A DNA stretch of 6,521 nucleotides from Burkholderiales bacterium. Lineage in GTDB: Bacteria; Pseudomonadota; Gammaproteobacteria; Burkholderiales; JAEUMW01. Positions 1 through 6,521 of this stretch are shown one piece after another (position 1 is the stretch's first letter; every line of letters starts with the position of its first letter). The stretch is taken from NCBI GenBank assembly GCA_016791285.1, contig JAEUMX010000422.1, positions 1 through 6,521 on the forward strand. Reading direction: 5' to 3'. Position numbers and translations under genes: made by a program. The notes beneath the pieces are model-generated. The model made no database searches. It was not told the DNA's origin and saw only the letters and a program-made list of their open reading frames with translations.

Positions 1-83
1 GGCTCGGCCGCAAAAAGCGCGCGGTAGAACCGCACGCTCACTTCCAGGTCGGCGACGGCAACGTGCACGTGCAGTCGTTTCAT
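1..83 (-). CDS. arsI: ArsI/CadI-family metalloenzyme, N-terminal fragment
   Basis: The gene reads leftward from an ATG at 83-81 and is cut by the window start, so only 27 residues are visible (it begins MKRLHVHVAVADLEVSVRFY). This is the first beta-alpha unit of a vicinal-oxygen-chelate (glyoxalase-like) fold as found in ArsI/CadI proteins. In such folds the first metal ligand sits at the end of this first strand, where His5 and His7 lie here. Characterised ArsI enzymes are Fe(II)-dependent C-As lyases that cleave trivalent methyl- or aryl-arsenicals; CadI homologues were first found as cadmium-induced proteins. An ArsR-type operator and promoter lie directly upstream and arsR is the next gene on the same strand, which supports an arsenic or metal role. 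No clear Shine-Dalgarno precedes the ATG. Another VOC family protein cannot be excluded from so short a piece. Confidence 0.72.
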   Translation of the reverse strand, partial: MKRLHVHVAVADLEVSVRFYRALFAAE

Positions 84-113
84 GGGGGCGCTCGTTGGAA
101 CGGAGATCAGAGT

Positions 114-137
114 ACATTTCGAATATTATCGAAATGT
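114..137. promoter_or_regulatory. Perfect inverted repeat, probable ArsR operator
   Basis: The left arm ACATTTCGA (114-122) and the right arm TCGAAATGT (129-137) are perfect 9-base inverted copies around a 6-base AT-only centre (123-128). The element is an AT-rich island in strongly GC-rich DNA. Dimeric ArsR/SmtB repressors bind imperfect AT-rich palindromes of this size, and an arsR gene lies 138 bp away. The site covers the -10 and part of the spacer of the arsI promoter, so a bound dimer would block RNA polymerase and arsenite or a similar ligand would release it. Assignment to this particular ArsR is by proximity and geometry. Confidence 0.7.
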
Positions 138-150
138 GTCAGTACGTCAA
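123..150 (-). promoter_or_regulatory. sigma70-like promoter driving arsI
   Basis: Read on the minus strand there is a TTGACG -35 box (150-145), a 16-base spacer and a TAATAT -10 box (128-123). The -35 matches 5 of 6 consensus bases and the -10 matches 4 of 6. Transcription would start near 116, giving a leader of about 33 bases before the arsI ATG at 83. The -10 lies exactly in the centre of the inverted repeat at 114-137, the arrangement expected of a repressor-controlled promoter. It is inferred from sequence only. Confidence 0.6.
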
Positions 151-164
151 CCAGACCAGGAAAG

Positions 165-269
165 GACCCACTTCCTCTTCGATGGCGAATCGCGGTTCTC
201 TACCTGTTGCCCGGCCTGGCTGTCGCAATCATCGCCGGCCTCATGATCGGCTGGCTCCAGCCGGGATAG
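165..269 (+). pseudogene. Possible permease gene remnant (one hydrophobic segment)
   Basis: The frame that ends at the TAG at 267-269 encodes a clear membrane segment, LYLLPGLAVAIIAGLMIGWL, preceded by basic residues (RWR). There is no ATG, GTG or TTG in that frame between the operator region and the segment; the only in-frame start is a GTG at 63 inside arsI antisense sequence. Nothing upstream in the frame resembles protein. From memory, the pattern resembles a transmembrane helix of ArsP-type permeases (PF03773/DUF318), which often accompany arsR and arsI, so a decayed internal fragment of such a gene is a reasonable guess. It could also be chance coding in the arsR-arsI gap. Confidence 0.3.
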
Positions 270-274
270 GGCGT

Positions 275-625
275 CTACCGTCTGGCCTTCGGCTTCGGTG
301 CGAGGACCGCAACGGCAGCCGCCGGCATGCAGAGCTCGGGATGTCCGCCGCAGCAGTCGTGTGTCAGGAAGGCGAGCAGCGCCGCCATCTGGTCGAAGCG
401 CGGCGCGTACAGAATGAAGCGGCCCGCGGGGCGGGACGACACCAGCCCGGCGTTGGCGAGCTCCTTCAGGTGAAAGGACAGCGTCGCCGGCGGGATGCCC
501 GTGCGCTCGCCGATGACGCCGGGGCTCATGCCTTCCGGTCCCGCCTCGACCAGCAGGCGGAAGATGGTGAGCCGCGATTCCTGTGCAAGTGCTCCGAGGG
601 CTTTGACGGCGTCCTTCAGGTCCAT
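275..625 (-). CDS. arsR: ArsR/SmtB-family metalloregulatory repressor
   Basis: This 116-residue protein has the usual length of an ArsR repressor. A helical N-terminus (ALAQESRLTIFRLLVEAG, 12-29) leads into a winged helix with the recognition helix around GIPPATLSFHLKELANAGLV (43-62) and a wing at about 63-74 (SSRPAGRFILYA). The C-terminus carries DCCGGHPELC (90-99), giving Cys91, Cys92 and Cys99. A C-terminal Cys-Cys...Cys set binds As(III) in the Acidithiobacillus-type ArsR, unlike the alpha3 CxC site of plasmid ArsR. It should act as a cytosolic dimer that leaves its operator on binding arsenite or a trivalent organoarsenical. The best operator candidate is at 114-137, in front of arsI on the same strand. 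No palindrome is seen upstream of arsR itself, and no Shine-Dalgarno precedes its ATG, which was chosen because family members typically begin M-x-L-K-D-A-V. Confidence 0.9.
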   Translation of the reverse strand: MDLKDAVKALGALAQESRLTIFRLLVEAGPEGMSPGVIGERTGIPPATLSFHLKELANAGLVSSRPAGRFILYAPRFDQMAALLAFLTHDCCGGHPELCMPAAAVAVLAPKPKARR

Positions 626-795
626 CGGGCAACGCTATCAAGACGAGGACAACGGCGCAATGCCGTTTGGTCGTCGCCGAGGTAGCGCGGCGCGACAGCG
701 TCGCGGCGGGTATCACGGTCAGCGTCCGCGGCTCGCCGGGGCATTTGCTCTGATCCTGGCCGAGGACACGGGTCGTAGAGCGGGCGGACGTCGCT

Positions 796-824
796 TTGCC
801 GGCCCGCGGCAGAACCTTTATCCT
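796..824 (+). promoter_or_regulatory. Candidate promoter of the crcB-DUF190 operon
   Basis: TTGCCG (796-801) and TATCCT (819-824) are separated by 17 bases, each matching 4 of 6 consensus positions. Transcription would start near 831, leaving a leader of about 15 bases that holds only the ribosome binding site of crcB. Such a short leader would leave no room for a fluoride riboswitch and would place a GTG at 828 before the transcript start, favouring the TTG start at 846. The boxes are moderate matches in GC-rich DNA. Confidence 0.4.
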
Positions 825-832
825 TGCGTGCC

Positions 833-842
833 AAAGGGGGGG
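833..842 (+). promoter_or_regulatory. Shine-Dalgarno deciding the TTG start of crcB
   Basis: AAAGGGGGGG ends 3 bases before the TTG at 846, with its AAGGGG core about 6 bases away, which is normal spacing. The alternative in-frame GTG at 828 has no purine-rich sequence ahead of it. This site is the main reason for choosing TTG as the start. Confidence 0.65.
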
Positions 843-845
843 CAC

Positions 846-1235
846 TTGGGCTGGAGCGGGTTCGTGGCGGTTGGGGTTGGCGGCGTGCTGGGTGCCTGGC
901 TGCGCTGGGGGCTCGGCGTGGCGCTGAATCCGGTGTTTCCCACGCTCCCGCTCGGTACGCTCGTCGCCAACGTCGTGGGCGGATTCATCATCGGCGTGGC
1001 AGTCGAGTATTTCGCGCGCCACGCGTCCGTACCTGCCGAGGTGCGCCTGCTCGTCGTCACCGGGTTCCTGGGCGCGCTCACCACCTTTTCGACTTTCTCG
1101 GCCGAGGCGGTGACGCTCTTCGCGCACCGGCAATACGGCTGGGCGTTGACCCATGTCGGTGCTCATCTGCTGGGCTCGCTGGCGGCGACCGTCGCCGGCA
1201 TCGAAGCGGTCCGCTGGTTACATGCTCATGCTTAG
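846..1235 (+). CDS. crcB: Fluoride ion channel FluC/CrcB
   Basis: With the TTG start at 846 the product is 129 residues, close to E. coli CrcB. FluC proteins are small inner-membrane proteins that form antiparallel dual-topology dimers and export fluoride passively, keeping enzymes such as enolase and pyrophosphatase from being poisoned. Four hydrophobic segments are visible at about residues 4-28, 34-56, 66-92 and 98-122. Family signatures are present: GAWLRW (16-21) in the first helix, PLGTLVANVVGG (35-46) with the pore asparagine Asn42, and GFLGALTTFSTFSAE (73-87), which holds the two phenylalanines of the fluoride pathway (Phe81, Phe84) and the break region that binds the central sodium in solved structures. 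The open frame continues upstream to 495, but that part is arginine-rich noise. A DUF190 gene follows in the same transcript. No fluoride riboswitch is recognisable upstream. Confidence 0.93.
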   Translation: MGWSGFVAVGVGGVLGAWLRWGLGVALNPVFPTLPLGTLVANVVGGFIIGVAVEYFARHASVPAEVRLLVVTGFLGALTTFSTFSAEAVTLFAHRQYGWALTHVGAHLLGSLAATVAGIEAVRWLHAHA

Positions 1236-1240
1236 GGGAG
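1234..1240 (+). promoter_or_regulatory. Ribosome binding site of the DUF190 gene
   Basis: AGGGGAG overlaps the TAG stop codon of crcB (1233-1235) and lies 4 bases before the ATG at 1245. A ribosome finishing crcB would therefore sit on the start site of the next gene, which points to coupled translation. Confidence 0.7.
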
Positions 1241-1244
1241 ATCC

Positions 1245-1556
1245 ATGAGGGGAGCTTGTCTTCGCGTCTACGTCACCGAGCGGGAAAAACACCGGGGTGA
1301 GCTGCTGTACGAATGGATTCTGGAGCAGGCGCGCGGCCTCGGCATTCGCGGCGGCTCGGCCTTCCGCGCCATCGCAGGCTACGGCCGTCACGGCGACATC
1401 AAGGAAGCAGGCTTCTTCGAACTCGCCGGCGACGTGCCGGTAATGGTCGAGTTCATCGCGACCGAGGTCCAGGCCGAGCGCCTGCTCGCGCTCTTGAAGG
1501 AGGAGAAGCTCTCGCTATTTCACGTCAAGTCGACCGCGGTATTCGGCTCGACCTGA
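1245..1556 (+). CDS. DUF190 (PII-like) protein
   Basis: The 103-residue product matches the DUF190 family (PF02641) along its whole length: an opening strand LRVYVTEREKHRGELLYEWI (6-25), the highly conserved LGIRGGSAFRAIAGYGRHG (32-50), a hydrophobic strand around LAGDVPVMVEFIAT (60-73) and a closing helix-strand region to the stop. Solved family members have a ferredoxin-like fold related to PII signalling proteins, but the ligand and cellular role are not established. There is no signal peptide or membrane segment, so it should be cytosolic. It starts 9 bases after the crcB stop with an overlapping Shine-Dalgarno, so the two are co-expressed; a regulatory or sensing role for the fluoride channel is a plausible inference, not shown. 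Its last 42 bases overlap the 3' end of the opposing nnr gene. Confidence 0.88.
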   Translation: MRGACLRVYVTEREKHRGELLYEWILEQARGLGIRGGSAFRAIAGYGRHGDIKEAGFFELAGDVPVMVEFIATEVQAERLLALLKEEKLSLFHVKSTAVFGST

Positions 1557-3062
1557 GGCACCCGCTGCCGGATGGTTGAGGAGCTCGCGTGCGGCATCCG
1601 TCACTTCGGTCGCGGTAAGACCGGCCGGGCCGATGCCGCGCGTCACGCACAGGTCGGCGGCGGCGCCGTGGAGGTAGACGCCGCAGAGGGTCGCGGAACG
1701 CAGGTCGGCTCCTTGCGCGAGCAGACTGCCGACGAGCCCCGACAGCACGTCCCCCATGCCGGCGGCGGCCATGCCCGGGTTGCCGCTCGGGTTCACGTAC
1801 CACGTCCCGTCTGGAAACGCGCATACGGTGCCCGCGCCCTTCAGCACGCAAGCCGACCGGAATCGCGTCGCGAGCTCGATGGCCGCGGCGACCCGGTCCG
1901 CCTGCACGTCCACCGTATGCCGTCCGAGCAGGCGCGCGGCCTCGGCCGGATGCGGCGTGAGCACCGTCGGCCCACCGCGGGCGGTGAGGGCGCCCTGCAG
2001 CGCTGCGTCGCATGCGACGAGGTTGAGTGCGTCCGCGTCGAGGAGCAGCGGCAGGGTGCTCGCCAGTGCGCGCTGCACGAGGTCGGCGGCGCTCGGCGAG
2101 GTGCCGAGACCCGGTCCGCAGACGAGCACGCTCGCATGGCCGGGCTGGAGCGGAAAATCCGCATTGCGCAGCATGAGCTCGGGCTGCGCGAGATCGACCC
2201 GCGGCGCGTCGGCGGCAAGGAGTCCGCAGTAGACGCGGCCGGCGCCGATCTTGAGCGCCGCGCGGCCTGCGAGCAGCGCCGCACCCACCATCCCCTCCGC
2301 GCCGCCGATGATGCCGACATCGCCGAACAGTCCCTTGTGGCTGTTGCGGGGCCGCGGCGGCAGGGTCGAGGGCAGAATCGTATCGCTCGCGAGCCACGCC
2401 GAAGGCGGCCGGATGGCGACCGTGTCGAGACCCAGCGTGCGCACGTGCACGGTGCCGCAGCAGTCGGGCCCGTCGCGGGTCAGGAGCCCGGGCTTGAGAC
2501 CGATGAAGGTGACGGTGTGCGCAGCGCGGACCGCCGCACCGAGGATGCGGCCGGTATCGGATTCGAGCCCGCTCGGGATGTCCACTGCCAGCACCGGAGC
2601 GGATTGCGCGGCGACGAGCCGCGCCGCTTCGAGGTACGCGCCGCCGAGGTCGCGTTGCAGGCCGATGCCGAAGAGCCCGTCGATCACCAGATCCCAGCGC
2701 TTGCCTCGCGGTATGCCCGTCTGCGTGACACCGTCGGCGTCGCGCCAGGCGCCGAACGCGCGGGTCGCATCGACGGAGAGCTTGGCCGCGTCGCCGTGGA
2801 ACACGAGCGTCACGTCGAACCACCAGCTCCGCAAGTGACGGGCAATGACGAACGCATCGCCGCCGTTGTTCCCCGGGCCGGCAAGCACGAGCACCGAGTA
2901 CCCGGCACCGGGCACGAGCTCGCGCGCGAGCTCGGCGGCCGCGAGCCCGGCGCGCTCCATCAGCTCGGGCGGGTCGGGCAACGCCGCGGCGGCCTGCTCG
3001 ATCTCGCGGATCTCGCGGGTGAGATAGATCGGCGTGAAGTCGTGAGCGGGTGTTGCGATCAT
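1515..3062 (-). CDS. nnr: Bifunctional NAD(P)H-hydrate epimerase/dehydratase
   Basis: Nnr (YjeF) repairs damaged NADH and NADPH: the N-terminal domain interconverts R and S hydrates and the C-terminal domain dehydrates the S form using ADP. At 515 residues it is a full two-domain protein. Epimerase domain (about 12-215): GPGNNGGDAF (62-71), VIDGLFGIGL (126-135) with Asp128, VDIPSG (160-165) and FIGLKPGL (186-193). Dehydratase domain (about 228-495), ribokinase-like: HKGLFGDVGIIGG (242-254), DADALN (342-347), LTPHPAE (368-374), KGAGT (408-412) and GNPGMAAAGMGDVLSG (427-442), whose Asp438 is the expected catalytic base. All key motifs look intact. The last 13 residues or so (ending GRLDVK) lie beyond the conserved domain and overlap the DUF190 gene tail to tail. 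The start at 3062 gives a normal N-terminus; only a weak GAAG precedes it. purL is divergent, 85 bp away. Confidence 0.95.
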   Translation of the reverse strand: MIATPAHDFTPIYLTREIREIEQAAAALPDPPELMERAGLAAAELARELVPGAGYSVLVLAGPGNNGGDAFVIARHLRSWWFDVTLVFHGDAAKLSVDATRAFGAWRDADGVTQTGIPRGKRWDLVIDGLFGIGLQRDLGGAYLEAARLVAAQSAPVLAVDIPSGLESDTGRILGAAVRAAHTVTFIGLKPGLLTRDGPDCCGTVHVRTLGLDTVAIRPPSAWLASDTILPSTLPPRPRNSHKGLFGDVGIIGGAEGMVGAALLAGRAALKIGAGRVYCGLLAADAPRVDLAQPELMLRNADFPLQPGHASVLVCGPGLGTSPSAADLVQRALASTLPLLLDADALNLVACDAALQGALTARGGPTVLTPHPAEAARLLGRHTVDVQADRVAAAIELATRFRSACVLKGAGTVCAFPDGTWYVNPSGNPGMAAAGMGDVLSGLVGSLLAQGADLRSATLCGVYLHGAAADLCVTRGIGPAGLTATEVTDAARELLNHPAAGASGRAEYRGRLDVK

Positions 3063-3108
3063 GGTGGCTTCGAAGTTTATCGGGAAATGAGGGCGCTCTC
3101 CATGCGGG

Positions 3109-3114
3109 TATAAT
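3109..3114 (+). promoter_or_regulatory. Perfect -10 box of the purL promoter
   Basis: TATAAT lies 33 bases before the purL ATG in the 85-bp nnr-purL spacer. The hexamer 17 bases upstream (3086-3091, AATGAG) is a poor -35, so the promoter may be weak or need an activator. Transcription would start near 3121, leaving a leader of about 27 bases. No PurR-like palindrome was seen. On the opposite strand a weaker pair (TGGAGA, 17 bases, TAAACT) could serve nnr but is not convincing. Confidence 0.5.
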
Positions 3115-3147
3115 CCGGGTCACTTCGGGTTCGCCGCGCTACCTGCC

Positions 3148-6100
3148 ATGACCCAGCTCCTCCAGTTGCCCGGCCGCAAGGCGCTCTCGGATTTCCGCCT
3201 CGACCAGCTGCTCTCCGGTGTGCGCGCCGCGGTGCCCGCGGTGACGGGGATCGGCGCCCGCTTCCGGCATTTCGTGCAGGCATCGCGGGCGCTGTCGACC
3301 CACGAGAAGCTCGTGCTCGCGCGCATCCTCACCTATGGACCGCACGCCGACGACAACGGGCGCGGCGGAGATCTGCTGCTCGTGGTGCCGCGTCTGGGCA
3401 CGCTCTCGCCGTGGTCCTCGAAGGCGACCGACATCGCGCGGCACTGCGGGCTCGAGGCGGCCGTCAGGCGCATCGAGCGCGGCGTCGTGTACATGGTCCG
3501 GACTGCGTCGGGCACGCCGCTCGATGCGTCGGATCTGAACGCCATCGCGCCCCTCGTGCACGATCGCATGACGCAGACGGTGCTCCATCGCTTCGAGGAC
3601 GCCGCGCGGCTCTTCCACGAGATCGCGCCAGCTCCGCTCGCGGGGGTCGACGTGATCGGCGGCGGCCGCGAAGCGCTCGTGCGCGCAAATCGCGAGCTGG
3701 GTCTCGCGTTGTCGGACGACGAGATCGACTATCTGCTGGACAGCTTCACCGCGGTCGGTCGCAATCCGACCGATGCCGAGCTCATGATGTTCGCGCAGGC
3801 GAACTCGGAGCACTGCCGCCACAAGATCTTCAATGGCGACTGGATCATCGACGGCGTGCCGCAGACGACCTCGCTGTTCGGCATGATCCGCGAGACGCAT
3901 CGCCTGCATCCGCAGGGCACCGTCATCGCCTACGCCGACAACGCGGCGGTAATCGAAGGCGCGACGATCGAGCGCTTCTATGCGCACCCGGACGGGCGCT
4001 ACGGCTACGGCGCGGAGCGTACCCACATCGTGATGAAGGTCGAGACGCACAATCATCCGACCGCGATCTCGCCGTTCCCGGGCGCCGCGACGGGTGCGGG
4101 CGGCGAGATCCGCGACGAAGGCGCGACGGGGCGGGGCGCGAAGCCGAAGGCGGGACTCACGGGATTCTCGGTGTCGAATCTGCGCATCCCGGGGTTCATT
4201 CAGCCCTGGGAGGGCAGCGAGGCGCACGCTTACGGGCGTCCGGACCGGATCTCCTCCGCACTCGAAATCATGCTCGAAGGGCCGCTCGGCGGCGCTGCGT
4301 TCAACAACGAGTTCGGGCGACCGAATCTCGCGGGGTACTTCCGCACCTTCGAGGAACAGGTGGCGGGCGAGATGCGCGGCTACCACAAGCCGATCATGCT
4401 CGCGGGCGGCCTCGGCAACCTGGCGGCGATACACGCGCACAAGTGCGACATCCCCACGGGCGCGCAGCTCATCCAGCTCGGCGGTCCCGGCCTGCTGATC
4501 GGCATGGGCGGCGGGGCGGCATCGAGCATGGGCGCGGGGTCGAACCAGGAGGATCTCGACTTCGACTCGGTGCAGCGGGGCAACGCCGAAATCCAGCGCC
4601 GCGCGCAGGAGGTGATCGACCGCTGCTGGGCGCTGGGCGAGGCGAATCCGATCCTGTCGATTCACGATGTTGGCGCTGGCGGGCTCTCGAACGCGCTGCC
4701 CGAGCTCGCCCACGGCGCGGGACGAGGCGCACACATTGATCTGCGCAAGGTGCCCTCCGAGGAGCCGGGCATGAGCCCGGTGCAGATCTGGTGCAACGAA
4801 GCGCAGGAGCGCTACGTGCTGGCGATCGCGCCGGGAAGCCTTCCCGCTTTTCATGCGCTGTGCGCGCGCGAGCGCTGCCCCTATGCGGTGGTGGGTGACG
4901 CGACCGACGACGGCCGGCTGGTCGTCGCCGACCCACTGTTCGGCAATCGTCCGATCGACATGGCGCTCGACGTCCTGCTCGGCAAGCCGCCGCGGATGAC
5001 GCGCGACGTGCGGCGTGCGCCGCGCGCCCTGCCTGCGTTCGATCTGACCGATCTCGACTTGAGGGACGCGGCGCACCGTGTGCTGCGGCTGCCGGGCGTC
5101 GCCGACAAGACGTTTCTGATCAGCATCGGCGATCGCACCGTGGGCGGACTCACTGCGCGCGACCAGATGGTCGGTCCGTGGCAGGTGCCGGTGGCCGATG
5201 TCGCCGTCACGCTGATGGGCTATCGCACGCATCGCGGCGAGGCGATGGCGATTGGCGAGAGAGCGCCGCTCGCCCTCGTCGATGCGCCGGCATCCGGGCG
5301 CATGGCGGTGGGGGAGGCGATCACCAACATCGCCGCGGCGGTGATTCGAGACATCTCCGACGTGAAGCTCTCGGCCAACTGGATGGCGGCGGCGGGGCAC
5401 GGCGGCGAGGATGCCGCACTGTTCGACACCGTCGCGGCGGTGGCGCTCGAGCTCTGCCCGCGGCTGGGTTTGGGGATCCCGGTCGGCAAGGACTCGATGT
5501 CGATGCGCACCGCATGGCGCGACGGCGATGCGGAGAAGGCCGTCACCGCGCCGCTGTCGCTGGTGGTTTCCGCGTTCGCCCCGGTGGAAGACGCGCGCTC
5601 CACGCTTACCCCCTGCCTGCGTCTGGACCAGGGTCCCACGCGCATGCTGTTCGTGGATCTGGGCTTCGGCCGCAACCGTCTGGGCGGCTCCGCCCTCGCG
5701 CAAGTCCACCGGCAGGTCGGCGACATCGTGCCGGACCTGGACGAGCCCTCCGCGTTGAGCACCTTCTTCGGCGCGATTCAGCAACTGCATCGCGGCGACC
5801 GCATTCTCGCGTACCACGATCGCTCCGACGGCGGGCTCTTCGCGACGATCTGCGAGATGACATTCGCGGGGCATTGCGGCGCGGTGATCGATCTCACAGG
5901 GATCGCCCGTTCACGCCAGGAGGCGATCGCGGCGCTCTTCGCGGAAGAACTGGGTGCGGCGCTGCAGGTGCGCGAGCGCGACGTGCAGGAGGTGCGCGAC
6001 ATCTTCGCGAAGGCTGGTCTCGGCGCCGCGCTGCACGACCTTGGCACGGCGACCGCAGAGGGCGTGCTCGAGATCCGGCTCGCGGGCAAGCCGCTCCTCT

Positions 6101-6521
6101 CGGAGCGCCGCCGCGATCTGCAGCGGATCTGGTCGGCGACCACTTATCAAATGCAGCGGCTGCGCGATCACCCGGCCTGTGCGCAGGACGAGCACGACCG
6201 GCTTCTCGACGAGCAGGATCCCGGCATACAGGTGCGGCTTACCTTCGACCCGCATTACGACGTCGCGGCCTTCTACGTCGGCTCCGGCGCACGGCCGCGC
6301 GTTGCGATCCTGCGCGAGCAGGGCGTGAACGGGCAGGTCGAGATGGCGGCGGCATTCGATCGCGCGGGCTTTGCCGCCGTGGACGTGCACATGAGCGACA
6401 TCATCGCGGGTCGCCTCACGCTCGAGGGCTGCATCGGGTTCGCGGCGTGCGGCGGCTTTTCCTACGGCGACGTGCTCGGGGCGGGGGAGGGCTGGGCGAA
6501 GTCGATCCTGTTCAACCCGCG
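3148..6521 (+). CDS. purL: Phosphoribosylformylglycinamidine synthase PurL (3'-truncated)
   Basis: PurL converts FGAR, glutamine and ATP to FGAM, the fourth step of purine synthesis, in the cytosol. The frame is open from the ATG at 3148 to the window end (1,124 full codons) with no frameshift. This is the large single-chain form, about 1,300 residues in E. coli, not the split PurS/PurL/PurQ set. Visible parts: N-terminal PurS-like domain (about 1-150) with [11 protein letters not shown] (87-97); first AIRS-like half with [11 protein letters not shown] (219-229), the ATP/substrate segment from ETHNHPTA (299-306) through GAKPKAG (330-336), and [16 protein letters not shown] (505-520); second half with VGKDSMSM (779-786) and YHDRSDGGL (889-897); then a class I glutaminase domain from [12 protein letters not shown] (1052-1063) to [19 protein letters not shown] (1102-1120). 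The window ends before the nucleophile Cys motif (GVCNGCQ in E. coli) and the His-Glu pair. No clear Shine-Dalgarno precedes the ATG; the start fits family N-termini ([11 protein letters not shown]). Confidence 0.97.
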   Translation, partial: MTQLLQLPGRKALSDFRLDQLLSGVRAAVPAVTGIGARFRHFVQASRALSTHEKLVLARILTYGPHADDNGRGGDLLLVVPRLGTLSPWSSKATDIARHCGLEAAVRRIERGVVYMVRTASGTPLDASDLNAIAPLVHDRMTQTVLHRFEDAARLFHEIAPAPLAGVDVIGGGREALVRANRELGLALSDDEIDYLLDSFTAVGRNPTDAELMMFAQANSEHCRHKIFNGDWIIDGVPQTTSLFGMIRETHRLHPQGTVIAYADNAAVIEGATIERFYAHPDGRYGYGAERTHIVMKVETHNHPTAISPFPGAATGAGGEIRDEGATGRGAKPKAGLTGFSVSNLRIPGFIQPWEGSEAHAYGRPDRISSALEIMLEGPLGGAAFNNEFGRPNLAGYFRTFEEQVAGEMRGYHKPIMLAGGLGNLAAIHAHKCDIPTGAQLIQLGGPGLLIGMGGGAASSMGAGSNQEDLDFDSVQRGNAEIQRRAQEVIDRCWALGEANPILSIHDVGAGGLSNALPELAHGAGRGAHIDLRKVPSEEPGMSPVQIWCNEAQERYVLAIAPGSLPAFHALCARERCPYAVVGDATDDGRLVVADPLFGNRPIDMALDVLLGKPPRMTRDVRRAPRALPAFDLTDLDLRDAAHRVLRLPGVADKTFLISIGDRTVGGLTARDQMVGPWQVPVADVAVTLMGYRTHRGEAMAIGERAPLALVDAPASGRMAVGEAITNIAAAVIRDISDVKLSANWMAAAGHGGEDAALFDTVAAVALELCPRLGLGIPVGKDSMSMRTAWRDGDAEKAVTAPLSLVVSAFAPVEDARSTLTPCLRLDQGPTRMLFVDLGFGRNRLGGSALAQVHRQVGDIVPDLDEPSALSTFFGAIQQLHRGDRILAYHDRSDGGLFATICEMTFAGHCGAVIDLTGIARSRQEAIAALFAEELGAALQVRERDVQEVRDIFAKAGLGAALHDLGTATAEGVLEIRLAGKPLLSERRRDLQRIWSATTYQMQRLRDHPACAQDEHDRLLDEQDPGIQVRLTFDPHYDVAAFYVGSGARPRVAILREQGVNGQVEMAAAFDRAGFAAVDVHMSDIIAGRLTLEGCIGFAACGGFSYGDVLGAGEGWAKSILFNP

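Noticed and set aside
248..263. Hairpin CGGCTGG-CT-CCAGCCG just downstream of arsR (minus strand), considered as a terminator
   Set aside because: The loop is tight and no T-run follows on the minus strand; the bases also fall inside the hydrophobic plus-strand segment, so the pairing may be incidental.
828..830. In-frame GTG as an alternative crcB start
   Set aside because: There is no ribosome binding site before it, and it precedes the likely transcription start near 831.
495..845. Upstream extension of the crcB frame to an ATG at 495
   Set aside because: The added 117 residues are arginine-rich, overlap arsR antisense, and lie before the candidate promoter; the TTG at 846 has a Shine-Dalgarno and gives the normal family length.
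626..845. Searched for a fluoride riboswitch, a second ArsR operator and a clear arsR promoter
   Set aside because: None could be recognised by eye: no riboswitch-like GATGG/pseudoknot pattern, no copy of the 114-137 repeat, and only weak -10/-35 matches toward arsR.
147..1166. A 339-codon minus-strand frame spanning arsR, the arsR-crcB gap and part of crcB
   Set aside because: It has no family features and covers two confidently assigned genes in other frames.
1572..3113. A 513-codon plus-strand open frame opposite nnr
   Set aside because: The product is low-complexity and arginine/glycine-rich, and nnr on the minus strand explains the whole stretch.
1525..3123. A 532-codon minus-strand frame overlapping nnr in another register
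   Set aside because: Its translation is extremely arginine-rich, a GC-driven out-of-frame reading of nnr.
3139..5874. A 911-codon open frame on the minus strand, antisense to purL
   Set aside because: It is a codon-bias shadow: purL on the other strand has all family motifs, and the antisense product is Arg/His/Ala-rich with no recognisable domain.

Overview
This GC-rich window carries six recognisable protein genes. It looks like a Pseudomonadota chromosome, most likely betaproteobacterial. That placement is an inference from the protein style (a single-chain PurL of about 1,300 residues, an Nnr next to purL, a proteobacterial FluC) and was not checked by any search.

Layout. Positions 1-625 are a small arsenic/metal-response module on the minus strand: the first 27 codons of an ArsI/CadI-type vicinal-oxygen-chelate protein, cut by the window start, and an ArsR-family repressor with a C-terminal Cys-Cys...Cys metal site. 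Between them lies an AT-rich perfect 9-bp inverted repeat wrapped around the -10 of a good sigma70-like promoter that fires toward arsI; this is very probably the ArsR operator. The rest of that gap holds a plus-strand hydrophobic segment with no start codon, possibly the remnant of a permease gene.

Positions 796-1556 are a plus-strand two-gene operon: crcB/fluC (fluoride channel, TTG start) followed closely by a DUF190 (PII-like) gene whose ribosome binding site overlaps the crcB stop codon. DUF190 and the next gene meet tail to tail and overlap by 42 bp. Positions 1515-3062 (minus) encode the bifunctional NAD(P)H-hydrate repair enzyme Nnr. An 85-bp divergent spacer with a perfect TATAAT separates it from purL (3148 to the window end, plus), which encodes FGAM synthase of purine synthesis and runs off the window before its glutaminase nucleophile.

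Taken together, core housekeeping genes (metabolite repair, purine synthesis) lie beside a toxic-ion response segment (arsenical/metal plus fluoride). I see no CRISPR array, insertion sequence, tRNA or rRNA, and no convincing new multi-gene system. The least explained items are the DUF190 partner of the fluoride channel, the permease-like remnant, and an operator placed in front of arsI with no copy in front of arsR.
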